Below are positions 1-12,329 of a DNA stretch of 64,000 nt, one piece after another. Position numbers and translations under genes: made by a program. The notes under the pieces are model-generated. The model searched no databases and was not told where the DNA came from. It saw nothing but the letters and a program-made list of their open reading frames with translations. Positions within the stretch are counted from its first letter, which is position 1; each line of letters begins with the position of its first letter. The stretch covers positions 84,649 through 148,648 of the forward strand of contig JAKSZP010013325.1 of the NCBI GenBank assembly GCA_022478985.1, written 5' to 3'. The DNA is from Massospora cicadina (taxonomy: Eukaryota > Entomophthoromycota > Entomophthoromycetes > Entomophthorales > Entomophthoraceae).

Positions 1-1403
1 ATGTAATACGTTTATTTCTATTATTGACCACACTTGCTGAAGTTGTTAAAAAATGAAAGATAACACCAGAATATTGACTCAGTAGGTTATGAAGCTTTAA
101 CATTATTCATGAAAATCAAAAATGCATTAGGGCTCAACATATGAGAAACTGGATTCAATAGCGTGTCTATCCATCATTCAGATAAAGCAAGGCATAGATT
201 ACATTACTTTTGGTGACTCCCAATGCCTATGATGATGAGTATTAGACCATAAATAAGACTCTAATATTATACTCCAAAAAAACTAGGTAAATACATAAAG
301 ATTATACAAGAAAAAAGGTATAAATGGTTGCTCTATCTCCAGACTTCTGAATGAGTAACAGTATATTAAAAGCACACAATAACCTTGGTCAAGGAGATTT
401 CTTGGACGTATATTAGTTTATTGAAGGTCAGTAATTTTGGGAAGGGATCATATAATTTATTATTAAGTTATAGATGCATATTTACCAAGCAAAAAGCAAT
501 CTAATTACAAAACCAAATATTAAATTAGCCAAAAATTACCAACAGTCATTTCACCTATCTGCTTGGATGTGGTGGGTCAATTACCTCAAATCACCAGCAA
601 GAACCAATATATACTAGCTGATATTGATCAATTTACCAACAGGGTAAAGGCTGGTGCTCTTCTAGCTTAAACTGCTAAAGCCACCTCCTCATTCTAACAT
701 CAAAATTCTTTATCTATTATTTTTGTTACCAGGTTCTCATCTGAGATAAGGTAAGATTTTTAATTTTAGAGTTGTAAAGATCCTGGCTACGTCTATGTGT
801 ACTTAATATCTCCTTTTCTGCATCCTACAATCTTCTACAAATGGACCTTGGAAAAAGCTAATGGAGCTTTATATTCGATTTTACTCAAAATGGCTTCTTC
901 AGATCCCCTACACTGGAATCAATACTTTCCTAGTGCTCTCAAGACATACTGAATTAGTTATCATTTAATACTGAAGATGTCACCATTTCAAGCCTTAATT
1001 GGATTAGGAACATGGAATACCAATATGAGCTAAAGATGTCTTCTCTTCCAAGACTGAAGACCCAGACAAGGCTATGAAGAGATTTTCTCAACAAATCAAT
1101 CAACTTCAATAAGATGCAATGACTAAATTAGTGAAAATGGTTACCAACGATGGATTGCTACTGATGAGATCAAATAACCTCTATTCACATTACAAGTTTT
1201 ATTATTTAACTATATAAAATCATAGATACATTACCCCTCATAGAGTTAAAATTAACCAAATCTTAGATGACCTTTCATAATCCCCTATAAAATAGGTGAA
1301 GTATATACCATCAAATCTCTAGCCACCAAAATTACTACTAACAAAAAGCATGGATGATTTCTACTTAACTACTCACCCTCCAATATTCCTGAAGGGGGTA
1401 ATG
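1..1403 (+). pseudogene. pol: Ty3/gypsy pol 3' part (RNase H-integrase), element H, decayed
   Basis: The second half is a degraded Ty3/gypsy integrase, which inserts element cDNA into host DNA. From about 555 the reading CLDVVGQLP matches the core start (the D of DDE). At about 843-930 the reading EKANGALYSILLKMASSDP holds the catalytic Glu and the following helix. The same stretch in element A (61910-62300) is collinear, and the upstream 240-500 weakly matches A at 61550-61700. Stops interrupt it throughout, for example TAA for an expected CAA at about 667. The frame runs to a GA-rich polypurine tract (GAAGGGGGTAA) directly before an LTR-like TGTC at about 1404. The 5' part of the element lies outside the window. 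It cannot encode an enzyme. Confidence 0.7.
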
Positions 1404-2137
1404 TCAAACATTTGGTGTGAATTTTTATAAAAAAGAATATCCATGTGTCTTATGGTTTAATTGTAAAAATTAATTAATATATATTACTGGAAATTAACAA
1501 TTAATTCTAAATTTTGTTTTTTACACTAAAATGCTGTTATGTCACTTAAGAAATGTCCCTTTTTATAGACCTGATGAGGTTTTAAGCATAAAAATCATTA
1601 CACTCAATTGGAGGCCAAAATCAAGCCAAATTTTACCAACAATGAAACCTCTTCATAGTCAACTGATTGAGTGGTGTTAGATATATCATTCAAGTTTGAA
1701 GAAGTCACTTGATTTTTCAATTCGCCAAAGACCATTAAATTTTATTTATTAAAAAAAATTTAAGAGATCTTAAAGGTTAAACCGCGCTATCTCATAGTTT
1801 TTCTTCTTCATTTTTAAATATGAAAACCCAGATCAGGAACGCCCCAATTTAAATCAAAAAATAGATTGAATAGAGACGTTAATAAAAGTTAGTTTTTTGA
1901 TTACTTGGGTTGACACAATATACAATAGGATAATAGAAATTAAAAAACATTGTTGTATCTATAGTATTAGGATCCAAATAAACTAATTTAACTTTGTAAG
2001 AAGCATGAAGTCCATCTATCTCCACATATATTTTTCTTAACCACTCCTTGGAAAAAATCTTACATATGAATCACTTCGTGATCATAGTCTTTATCTTGGT
2101 GTACAAATATGATATTTTTGATATAAGAGGTGTATGA
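1404..2137 (+). repeat. Presumed 3' LTR of element H
   Basis: The sequence begins TGTCAAAC immediately after a polypurine tract, as expected for a 3' LTR, and it is AT-rich without coding potential. No second copy of this LTR is in the window, so its 3' end is not defined. I place it at the point where LINE-A copy 1 appears to start (about 2138). The start is inferred from element structure, the end is only a bound. Confidence 0.45.
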
Positions 2138-2203
2138 AAGTTAATTTCACTTGAGGTGAGCTGACCAAGGGATAATACCGCACTGATTAAGTGAATTGAC
2201 GAA

Positions 2204-4106
2204 ATGGGAAAGAGGATAAAACCAAAAAGCCTAAATGCACAGCATATGATAGTTCAGGAACTCCATGGACCATCTTTACTATTTGCTATTGCAGTTCAGG
2301 GCTTTGGTGTCAACGTTAACACAGTCAAAATTGTCCCCTGCCCAAAGATCATCAACTGGGATCAAACTTGGGTAGGCAGTGGTAGATAGTCCATACTCGA
2401 CCACTGGAGTATCCTTCCCTTATAAGAGGTATATGAATCCACAGATAGTTATCATATAAATGCCTTTATATTATACATATTTCTTATCCAATTGCTAGTA
2501 AATATTGTAGAGTACCTTTTGGTCTTAAAATTTTAGATAGCTGACAAGTTTAAAGGCTTTTTAGCTGTTATAATTGTGTAAATTACTTATCTTTCCAATT
2601 ACTATCACTTTTGGTAGTATGATTTGATTCAAACAGTACAATCTGAAAACCAATACCAGGTGAGATGAGTAAAAGTAACAAAGTAAAGTTTTGGTCAAAC
2701 GCGGTAAAGGGCAGTGGACCCAGACCTATACCGCACAAAGGTACCAATTGCAAAGGTACAAATAAAATTATCAGTAAAAACAAAAAACCCAAGGTGGCGC
2801 ACCCCGTGGGTTTCAGATATTTTTGGTAAAATAATTCAGTTACATGGAAGTATACCACTTGCAGCCATTGTCATCGGTGGAATACAGGATATGTGTTTTA
2901 CTGGGCGTAGAAACACTGACAATATGGGAAAAGTTTGACGAAGTCCAACTTAAAAGTACTGCATGTGGTGTACTTAACAACCCATACTATCTGCAAAGGT
3001 TGGGTAGACCTTCGGTTTGAAAATGTGGAAGAAGCAAACTAAGCAGCGAAGGTTATAGTGGTACTTGACCTTCCCAATGTTCAGCATTTGGTATTGACCA
3101 AATGCACATGTTGGACAGAGTCAAAATATAGCTTTATAATTTTTATTACTTTCTGACTACACTGGCGCACACAGTAGTTGTGTGACATCTCCAAGAAGGC
3201 TTGAAAGCCTATGGAGAAATTTAACAATTTGAGATGCAGATTCCTACTGATGATGACTCTTAGAACTGGGAAGGCACTCACAATTATTTCCCTGAACCAG
3301 GAGGTAGTGGAGGATATCACAAAAATCCCCCACATTGCATCCTTCACTATTGATAAGAAAAAATCCCAACTGTTCCATGAAAAAGTAAAGAGCGCACCCC
3401 CCATATGCAACCACTGCCAGGCCTTTAGGAACAAGATTCATTCTTACCCCATAAATGAAGGCCTGAGAGAAATGGAAGTCTGTGAGGAGGAATTGAGCGA
3501 AGATGACTCATAGTATGGCAATTCCATGGATACAACACAAGAATTAAACGGGGGAGAACATGGGTAATATAAAATAATTGACCCAATTTCCCCAAAGGAA
3601 TGAAAAATGGACAAACAAGCTCACAAGATGGCCGCAGCCAAGGCAAAGGCCTTAGCAGATTCATCCATATCATAGGAACAGATCCAGGAAGACATGGATG
3701 AATTCAAATCAATGAACCAATCAAATTCTGTGGAAAAACAAACAACCAATCTGACCAGATTGAATTTGGCAAAACTTAATTTAGAATAAATGCAGCAAAA
3801 CAGGGGTTCAGCGCACCCCCTGAAATTGCGGAGCATAACCCAATTGGGAAGGAAAATCAACAATGGAATGCGCAAGAAAATAACGTGGCCAATAAGAGCT
3901 CACAAGTGCACCACAATGATAAATTGAACCCCAGCAAAGCCAAGAGAGGAGCAAAAACAGCGGCAACAAAAGGGGCAGAATACATTTCAACTCCTAATCT
4001 TAGTTATAATCTCCACAGCAGAGGTGCAATGGAGAGCAATATGAGCAGAGGAGTAGGACTGGGGGCCCTGCTAACTGCTCCTGAGTCACATTCGGCATCT
4101 CAGTAG
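2204..4106 (+). pseudogene. LINE-A copy 1 ORF1 (RNA-binding protein), decayed
   Basis: ORF1 proteins of this class coat the element RNA. Around 2900-3120, reading across frames gives WEKF, then YLTTHTICKGWVDLRF, then LTKCTCWTESK. These match the minus-strand copy (WEKFCKDV, YMSHSWLDLGF, TKCTRWTKSN). At 3211-3513 an open frame carries APPICNHCQAF followed by a degraded knuckle, with later His and Cys positions read as Asn and Tyr. The N-terminal 2204-2389 frame is open but not clearly homologous to the other copies. The charged tail runs to about 4106, where the endonuclease begins. Confidence 0.6.
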
Positions 4107-7100
4107 AGATAGGGACGCTGAACATAGCAGGACTGAAGGCTTTAACATCCTGGGCCAAAAAAGTTGAGTCTCCTATGAAACTCACATGTGGATATCCTGG
4201 CTTGCGGGAAACCCACTGTCCACAGGGAGAGGAGGAGACATGGGAAAAAATGCTTTTCCTAACAAAATCGTTTTGGTTGTAACACTGTGGGGTGATAGTA
4301 CATGAAAACCTAAACTTTAAATATATCAATAAAAAATTTGTTCCTGGATGGCCACATACTAGCCATAACCTTCTCATGGCACACCGGAGTGCACACAATA
4401 GCCAGTGTGTATGCACCAATTTGTGCACTGGACCAAAAAGAGTTTTTAACAGCTCTAAGATAACTAAATCTTCCAGCAAGCACTTTTATCATGGGATACA
4501 TGAACTTCTGTATTAACCCAGATACTAACTGATGGCCATGCACAACGGAGGTACCACAAGTACAAGTGGAACTCCATGTACTAAAGGCCACCCTGGTACT
4601 ATATGATCCGCTACCAAAAAGGCTACCCCTACTAAAAAACATGACACGACCACATGTACACAATGGTGCACTTTTCTACATGTCACGGATAGACCTGATA
4701 CTTGAACCACTAAATTTTCCATCACCAACTTCAAAATTAAAAAACTACAAAAATCGAGTTTCCTGACCATTGGCTAGTTTCAGTGTCCTACAAACCGGCG
4801 GAACCAAGTACACAAGCACCCATATGGTGCAGAATACGCTCAGAGGTTTTAGCTGACTTGAAATATCAATCCTGGATGGAGGAAATATACTCAATCCAGG
4901 ATTTTCAAAAACCTTTCTGCTCAGACCCACTGGCCACCTAGGAAAATTTTAAAAAAAATCAACAACCCAACAAACTATACACACAACGTCTAGAAGACAC
5001 AGGGCAGCTTCAGGCATTATCAAACACACCTTTGCAGAAATCAACCACCTAGAAAACAACGTCCCACGCACAGGGTACAGCCCTGTATGTGGTCATATAT
5101 GGGTGGAGGTTTCTGCTCGGCTGAACATCCTAATCCAAGAACACCAACACCAAGTTGGAGTTCAATACAGAGCAAAAAATATAAAAGACAGAGAAACACG
5201 ATCAAGCTATTTTTTCTGCTGATTCCATGCCTAGAAAATTATGATAGCTTGCGCACAGGTCCAACAACTGGACAAATCCATAGCAGAAACACACAAAGAA
5301 GTCATGACTGAATTGCACAGTCCTTATATAAACCTGTATAAATCTGAACCAGTCAACCCAGAAAAAATCGAACAATCTCTTGCAAGTGCACATATTGATA
5401 CTGCAGCTCAAGTGAAATAATTCAATCAACCTAATATTGCACGAGCTATTATGGTAAGTAGTACGCAGTGTACCAAGAGGGAAATGCCCTGGACCTGATG
5501 GGATTCCTCAAGAATTTAATATAAAATATTTTACTAACATATCTAATATTCTTCTATTTTCCAAGAACAAGTGTATTATGGAAACATGCCTCATAACTGG
5601 AGGCAAAGAAGCCTAAACTGTCACCTAATAAAAGGAGACAGACTAAGCCTATCCAACTGGCGCCCAATATCCCTACCTAACACAGAAAAAAAATATTCAC
5701 AAAAATCATGGCCAAATGACTAGGGGAAATTGCAACAGACGCGATATCCCCATCACAATATGGAATTGTTCTAAGAAGATCCATATGGGACAACATCCAC
5801 ATAGTTGCAAATGACTGCCAGTCCAAAACCTCTGGAGCACTTGTCTTCTTGGACCAACAGAAGGCATATAACAGGGTGAACTGGACCTATCTCAGGGCAC
5901 CTTCAAAAATTCAAACTCCCAAGTAGATTCATAGATTGGGTGATGATGTTCACAGAGAAAGCTACCATGGCTGTACGTGGAGCAGGCTTCTTAACAAACC
6001 CAGTCATCCCACAGAGAGGACTCAAACAAGGAGACCCCTTAAGCCCTCTAATTTACATTTTTACTTGGATCCTCTAATCTGGAATGCAAACACATTTCTC
6101 AAGGGAATTAATGTCAAGGGCCAACCACCAGTCAAAATGATGGCCTTCGCTGATGACTGTGTAGTGGGAATATCCAACAATCAGGACGCTTGCAGAATTG
6201 AGAAGGTAATACATGTTTACTCAGCCATAAGCAGCGCATCGCTTAACAATGAGAAAATGAAAATCATACTCCTGGGAAAATATCAGACCCATTGGACGCC
6301 ATCTACCCAGGGCCAACAAACTAATACAATATCAAGGCTCCTCACCAGACTTATGAGGCAAAAGTCAGCAATAACCCCACTAAAACTTCCCTTCACCACC
6401 ATGCTAACAGCTGGTCCTATTTGTCACTTGAAGGTATGGCTAGAAGCAGGAGGTTACATCAACTTCCTGATAGAAAATCAACTCCTAGACAAAATAACAA
6501 AACGTATTGCCTCCTTACATTGACATCAAACAGTTTTAACAGGAAGGGTCACGGTAGCCAACTCTATGATTCTATCCATCATATGGTTTATGGCCCATGC
6601 AATTGCTTCCTCAACGTCCTTCTAATACAATTCACGCCCTACTACATGGATGGCTCTGGTCCAACCACAACTCCCCTGTACACCTCGAAACCCTATTTGG
6701 CTCAGAAGGAATGGAGGTATGGGGATTACTAATCATGTAGAGCAAGCAACCCATATAATAGGACTCTGGACATCTCAGGTGACTAGCCCAGATCTTCCAT
6801 TTATACATTGGGCCAGAACATCAAGATATACCTTTATACAAGCACTCCAATTAAGAATCCCAGATCACCCAAACACATTAATAAAGTATATGGCATCCTA
6901 TCCTACAGCTGCAGGACCACATGGCACTCCTGAACATTTCAAACAATACTCCTAGCCATGAGAAGAGCGACGTGGCAGATCCACATATGTGGCTAAACCA
7001 GTCACTATGGACGCTCAAGGCTAACTCACAGACTAGAAATAAATGACTAAATAGTCACAGATAATATAATATGCAGAAATCCGGGTACCATAGCCAGAAT

Positions 7101-7690
7101 TAGTTACCTGAACCATATGGATATACCATACATCCTGGAGACCCAAAGAAAAGTATGGAGATACACACATCACCCCATACTCCAACCCATGATAAAAGCA
7201 CATATGTGGAGATTAATGAGGAGATTATACCGAACAGCAGAATGGGCATATGCCACTAACTCCTCATGTACAATATGTGGTCAGTATGGAAGCCTAGCCC
7301 ACCGTTTGGAACAATTCCCAACATCAGTGACTTTATGGAAAGAGGTCATGCGCCTATTCCGCCAAGAAAGTGGACAACCATTCAGCCTAGCTAGGAACAA
7401 GTTCGCTATAAACATGGACTCTCTTATCCACCCATCTTAAGGGCGTTAATAGTAGCAATAGCACTATGGACAATCCATACAATAGTACTGGAATTGTTTA
7501 CAGGAGCAACGCCTACAATCCAAAGAGCCATCAATCATTTCCACTGCCATATATTGGAACATTTTAAGCATGGTCGTTTGGACACATGACCTCACGTGAC
7601 AGAAGGAGAATCAACACATGGTTCCCCATATGGTTCCTAAAGGTTGATTCTTTCCTTCACACATGTGCATCCAAGCGTAAGCCAGCATAA
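4107..7690 (+). pseudogene. LINE-A copy 1 ORF2 (endonuclease-RT), decayed
   Basis: ORF2 nicks target DNA and reverse-transcribes the element RNA there. The start at about 4110 reads IGTLNIAGLKA, as in the other copies. The endonuclease spans about 4110-5000 and is badly broken. RT runs from about 5460: GPDGIPQEF at about 5495, NWRPISL at about 5660, FLDQQKAYNRVNW at about 5850, and FADDCVVG at 6145-6168, so both catalytic Asp are kept. A 195-codon open frame (5936-6523) covers the RT palm. The C-terminal finger at about 7265-7320 reads CTICGQYGSLAHRLEQFP, with the last Cys replaced by Phe. The frame is lost near 7690. Confidence 0.75.
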
Positions 7691-7845
7691 CCATCTACCG
7701 TCTTAAACTTGGTGGTCCTGGAGACAACAAGAGGAGCCTTTAGCCCTCTGGGGTGTCTTTTAATTTTCAAATTTCATTAGTTTAACCCACTATACTAGAA
7801 GTAAATGTCCCCTGGTTGACCTTCTCTGAATAAACAAATAATTGT

Positions 7846-8329
7846 GGAAATCATGAGATTAAGAACCTAAAAGCAGCACCCTTGCAGGATTGTATAGTAA
7901 ACAGTCTCAATTCTCTCTATTGTAAAGGTTGAGTTCCAACAAACTCTGTTATAGAGAAAATAATTTAGGAGATAGCAATCTGGCAGATCAGATACTGGAA
8001 AAATAATCATAAAGTTAAACTTTAGAGATCAATTTGCAATTGAAACAATTGACTTTTAAAATTTTTAGTGCAACATTAGATACTAAAAAGTTTGATAATG
8101 ACTGTCAAATATCAGATTTCAGACATGTTGGAAAAAATATCACATTATACTCCCTCTAATTAATTAATGCCTAGACCTGAGAAGGGGGTTTAAGGAGAAA
8201 CTTGATGACTTGTGCAAAAAAACAATAGTTGCCAACTTAAAATGACCTTAGAAAGGATCTTTTAACCCAAACCAAGCCAAAGATACCCTAAATGAAATTT
8301 TGACTAATAAAAATGAAGAATCATCAGAG
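7846..8329 (+). pseudogene. pol: Integrase C-terminal tail of Ty3 element D1
   Basis: This is alignable at DNA level with 19300-19602, the equivalent tail of D2. Both read GKN, then an AAGGG-rich stretch, then an LTR beginning TGTCAGGTGAC. The encoded tail is too broken to show motifs. LINE-A copy 1 ends directly upstream and probably removed or displaced the rest of D1. The assignment rests on the D2 alignment by eye; the first ~150 bp are not clearly assigned. Confidence 0.5.
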
Positions 8330-9390
8330 TGTCAGGTGACAGTTACTTAAGGTGGCATTCAAGGCAGTAAATGAAGATGAACCTAAAATAATATAATCAA
8401 GAATTTGCCCATTGATAAACCTAAGTGAACCAAGTCTCATCCAACTTTGTACATTCAACTTATAATTTGCTCTATAAAAAGTATGTTACAAAGGCATTTT
8501 TGAGACTAAGAGGATTTTATGCCACTTAATGTTTTTAAAGCTAGGAGACCTGAAGTTCCTGGGTGCTGGATTTATAAAATTTACTACCCATGGATGGAAA
8601 GTCTTCACTCAAGCTAAATGTCCTTGAGTGGTAAATCCAAACTATGGTTTTTTGTAATAAAAATAGAGGCAAGCCAAATTATCAATGGCAAAAAAGGGTA
8701 GTTTCTGATTGCTTAGAATTATCATTATATGGGAGATCAGGTAGATTTCTCAATTTATCTATAAGCTTTCCATGGTAAGATCAAATTGTTACCAATTGAT
8801 AATTCTAAGGCAGGCTGTTCATCTTGGTCAAACAGAATTTGATTGCTTCATATATTTAGTTTTAACCCTTAGATTAGGAAGCTTGGAAGTATTAGTTGAG
8901 CGCATAAGTTGGGTTTACCCCTAATGTTGGAAGGTTGTAATTTTCGTTGGATATTATCCCCCAATAAAGGTTTGAGCTATTTTGTTGGTTTGAGCTCGAT
9001 TCCCTTTGACCAGCACATCTGAAACTCCAAACTGAGTAAAAATCCTAACAGGCACCATACCTTTTGGACTGCATTTCCTGACCAACAGCCCCCTTATGTA
9101 TTTTTACCTCCATTATTTTTGATTAATCCTTTTCATAAAGTAGTTTATATTGCTTTATATAACATCTTGAAACTCCTATTACATAAAATCAGAATGTTAT
9201 GTCACTAATTCTATATCTTATTTTGGTACTTTGTCATAAATCTGTCCATTTCTCCATACTTACCATATGATGGATATTATAGATAAAAAGACATAAGAGA
9301 TGACTTGGCACCCTATAAAACAGAAATTGATGCATGTCATGCGTCTTAGACAGCCTTAAGTATTGACTGTCAGGCTTCTTGGGCATAGGA
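8330..9390 (+). repeat. 3' LTR of element D1, interrupted by a ~550-bp insert
   Basis: The ends match the 495-bp LTR at 19603-20097. The start TGTCAGGTGAC is shared. The mid part 9080-9390 (CCATACTTACCAT, then GTCTTAGAC, then TTCTTGGGC) aligns with 19810-20097. About 8515-9060 has no counterpart in the other copy. The LTR would be ~510 bp without it. Confidence 0.6.
8515..9060. mobile_element. Unclassified ~550-bp insertion inside the D1 LTR
   Basis: This segment is present in the D1 LTR and absent from the D2 LTR at the equivalent point (19775). It has no coding capacity that I recognise. A start TGCCACTTAATG and an end near GGACTGCA would suit a solo LTR, but I see no convincing target-site duplication or terminal inverted repeat. 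The boundaries are good only to about 10 bp. Confidence 0.4.
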
Positions 9391-9593
9391 CGTGTCAGGA
9401 TTCCTACATGAATTGTAGATTTAGATGTGTCAGCCAAAGGAAGTCGATCCTGATCTGACCAAATAGCCCAAACATATGTTGAGATAATCCATAACGAAAT
9501 TCAATGGCTTTCAAAGTTGTGAATTGAGCCCAACTTAGGAGGTTGACTATTGATCCCTTGGAGTTTCCTAATCTTGGGGTAAAAACCCAATCG

Positions 9594-9938
9594 TGTGACA
9601 AGTAAAACTTATTTGATAGAGATAACTAGCCTGCAGCAGAATCTCCTATTAGTTATAATATAGACTTAGCTTGGACTGCTTTGAGATTTATTGAAACACC
9701 TCCCTGATTTCCCTTATATTGTGGATATAAGCTAATAAACTTTACTATCTTTTTTCGCCTTTTTAAGTAAAAATTGGTCACCATATATTTAGATATTATC
9801 ACTCTAGATTTAATATCCAGAGTAAAAAATTTTACAACAAAAAAAGCGAAAAGGGCATTTTCCAACACCTAGGAGCTTTGGGTCCCCTGACTTTTAAATT
9901 AAAAAAGGGACAAGAGGTCTAAACCCTTGATCCTGACA
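9594..9938 (+). repeat. 5' LTR of element C
   Basis: It starts TGTGACAAG and ends CCTGACA, followed four bases later by a primer-binding site. It aligns with 15038-15377. Shared blocks include the AATAAACTTTACTA stretch and the CT-rich stretch before AAGTAAAAATTGG. It would carry the element promoter and the polyadenylation signal. Confidence 0.75.
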
Positions 9939-9942
9939 AAAC

Positions 9943-9950
9943 TGGTGCTC
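9943..9950 (+). promoter_or_regulatory. Primer-binding site of element C
   Basis: TGGTGCTC begins four bases after the LTR end and is followed by CCTGCC. A PBS starting TGG pairs with the CCA end of a tRNA and primes minus-strand DNA synthesis. Element F has the same octamer at its PBS on the minus strand (36300-36307), so the two families may use the same tRNA. The tRNA cannot be named from the window. Confidence 0.6.
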
Positions 9951-9999
9951 CCTGCCAGGTATACCTCAAGTTCCTGGTGAAAATAGACATATTTAAAAA

Positions 10000-11100
10000 A
10001 TGAACATTAGCAATTTGGCATCAGATCATTTTTTAGATCAGGAACGCCTTACACTCTTGACATATTTATCCGCTATGATGCATGATATTAAACAACAAAT
10101 TCTTGCCCTTGAGCAAGACAGCTCAAACTTTGAGATGCACCTACCATCCTCAAAAGCGAATATTGGTAGTTAACCCCTATCATTGCCACCAATATGGTCC
10201 TTTATGCTGCCCATGATTGGGTATACTCAATAATTGATGATATTAACACCTTACAAAATAAAGTGGACGCCCTCCACCCTTATAAAAATCCAGCAATATC
10301 AGTTCCTCTTTAGGTGAACATGTCCCCCAATGCCAGTTCACATTGTTTGGCTATTAACCCCCCCAGTGGCACATTCAAACCGGACTTAAAAAAGAGGTAC
10401 GTCCCAGGAGAGGGAGCATCAACTCTTCCTTATTTCGTTATGAAAGTGCTATGGAGGAAGCCACTTACACTTAATGTCTCAAAAACCTAACTAACTAAAT
10501 TAGTCAAGTAGCTCATAACATTGTTGTATCTCACCCAATTCAATGCTTAACTTGGGATGACGCCAACTTCCTTTATTAATTTTAGTAACCTAACTTTATC
10601 AACCAAAAGCAATATTTTATGGGTATAAGCCTTAATTTGGGAGAAACCTCCATTAAGTTTGCTCACCGTTTTACCAAAAAGCTCAAACGTTGGTCGCAGG
10701 AAAACGTCTTACTTTAGATGGCGCTATCACTGCATCATTTTTGGTGTTTAAAAATGTGCCTAACATTCTAAAATATCTTAAAGCGGTGAATTCAAACTGG
10801 ATATCTCTTCTTTTATTAAAGAAGCCATTTTTTTGAGATTCCAACAAATCTACTCAAACCCACTTGAACCCTCGTTTTAATAATAAGCCTCAGCCTCAAG
10901 TGCTAGAAGTTACACCCCAAGTCGCTTATCCCCAAATTGTTCTGCACTGCTTGCAAGAGAAACAACCATACTTTAGACACTTGTCTCATCTTTTTACATA
11001 GGTTAGCAAAAGATCAGTTAATTTAGTAGGAGACTCCCTGTGCTGATGACAATCAAGTGCTTAAAGATCCTTGTTCTAGCTCTCGCTCTTTTCCCTGCGC
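10000..11100 (+). pseudogene. gag: gag of element C (capsid and CCHC nucleocapsid), decayed
   Basis: Gag forms the particle that packages element RNA. The ATG at 10000 opens about 50 clean codons rich in Leu, Gln and charged residues (MNISNLASDHFLDQERL). A capsid-like stretch near 10580-10690 reads GISLNLGETSIKFAHRF. At 10943-10984 an intact knuckle reads CTACKRNNHTLDTC (C-x2-C-x4-H-x4-C), the nucleocapsid zinc finger. Stops and frameshifts lie between these parts. The start is chosen because it is the first ATG after the PBS and the frame is open. Confidence 0.7.
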
Positions 11101-11379
11101 CTCAGGATGATTTGTGTTAGCTGCGCCTGCAGAAGTTGACATACCCTTTCTATTGCAGGAAATAAAAATCTCCAGATTTCTTACTTTTATGTTATACAGT
11201 TTACCCAATCAAATTTTGACGGTCAGCTCTTCTATGAAAAGCCAAGCACTGGCAGATAAAACTTTTGAATGCATTGGACAGCCTCTAGCTTGGCTGCAGC
11301 ATAATTCTCCACTTGCTTCACTACAAATCTTTAATAACAGTTTACACGCTATTAATTCCCAGTTTTATCTTCAGTGGTT

Positions 11380-11720
11380 CAAGTAGAAATAGTCGTTCAT
11401 ACGGTTAAAGACTTGGCAAAAATTAATATTGGCTCACCAGTTAACGTTATATCTTCCAGACTTATCCAGAAGAAAAATGGCTCCAGACTTGATCACCAAG
11501 CTGAATATGGGATGTCATAAGATTGGATGACTAAGGCAATTGGGACGTATCCGCCTTACTTCCCCAATTTGGAAATCTTTTAGCTACTGCCCATGCTATT
11601 GCATTAGAAAAATAATACTTATGAGTTCTTATTGGGGCTCTAAATGATGCGGGAGTTTAACTGCATAATCTACCACAAGGAATACTATCTAAGACTACTA
11701 AGGTGTTGAATCTTATTGTT
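11380..11720 (+). pseudogene. pol: Aspartic protease of element C, decayed
   Basis: Retropepsins mature Gag-Pol. The reading INIGSPVNVISSRLIQK at about 11422-11472 matches the flap-side motif of element A (ETESPVNVVS) and F (DTGALVNIV). The expected catalytic D-T/S-G triad is altered to N-I-G here. Further on, about 11570-11640, VLIGALNDAG suggests the second conserved LIG block. The activity is lost. Confidence 0.6.
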
Positions 11721-11839
11721 TTTAGAACTCCCCATTAAAAAGAAAAGAACCACAAAAATGGACATGCCTCCTTTAATATACGTCCTCCATTTTCAAAGTT
11801 AAATACCAAGTTCTAGGAAAAATAAGTTACCCTCAGAGG

Positions 11840-12200
11840 CTATTGATGCTAGAGATGAGTTCACTCTATATGCCCCACATCCTATCACAATACCCTCTGT
11901 CTCAAAAGTTATTGAAGACACAGGGATCTAGATTCTCAGCATTCCTAATCAAATTTTTGGAGATTATTGAACACCCAAACAATTCAACTAAAGAAGCGTT
12001 GACCTTTCCGAGTATTTTGGATCCTGACTATGGGAAATCTATCTCTATCCTAACAGGAAAATTAACGAATCATATCATCCAAGTCCCTTGACATGCCCCT
12101 ATTGCTTATGTAAAACAATTATGTCCCATTGAGGATATCGCCAGTATGTACTGTTTTGGCTCGTTACAAGATTTAGGATTTGATCCCCTACCCACCATAG
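11840..12200 (+). pseudogene. dUTPase-like domain of element C, between protease and RT
   Basis: dUTPase hydrolyses dUTP to dUMP and keeps uracil out of new DNA. The first half reads FTLYAPHPITIPS and VIEDTGI (11859-11931). This resembles dUTPase motif 1 and the strand after it (DLYAP, I-x-I-P, D-T-G-I). After a frameshift, 12011-12043 reads SILDPDYGKSI, matching motif 3 (G-V-I-D-x-D-Y-R-G-x-I). It is followed by HIIQVP and a stretch like motif 4. The end, FGSLQDLGFDP, may be motif 5. The equivalent domain in element A is better preserved. The call is by motif pattern only. Confidence 0.65.
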
Positions 12201-12329
12201 TTCTGGTCAAAATTAGGATCAAAGATAATTTTACCCATAGCAAACACCAGAATGTCAAATATCTTGTTGAGGTGTATGACGATAGTTTTCCACAGAACCA
12301 AGTGACTATGGAAAAATGTCTGGGGTAAT

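Larger units (their letters stand above)
2138..7845 (+). mobile_element. LINE-A copy 1 (APE-type non-LTR retrotransposon), decayed
   Basis: This stretch holds ORF1 and ORF2 in the order typical of APE-type LINEs, collinear with LINE-A copies at 25468-37255 and 50457-55729. The 5' end (AAGTTAATTTCAC) weakly matches the AACTTTTCTTTC start of the minus-strand copy. The 3' end is an A-rich tail (TGAATAAACAAATA) near 7845. It is about 430 bp longer than the other two copies, and the excess lies before about 2690. Many stops and frameshifts make it the most degraded of the three. I see no clear target-site duplication. Confidence 0.7.
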
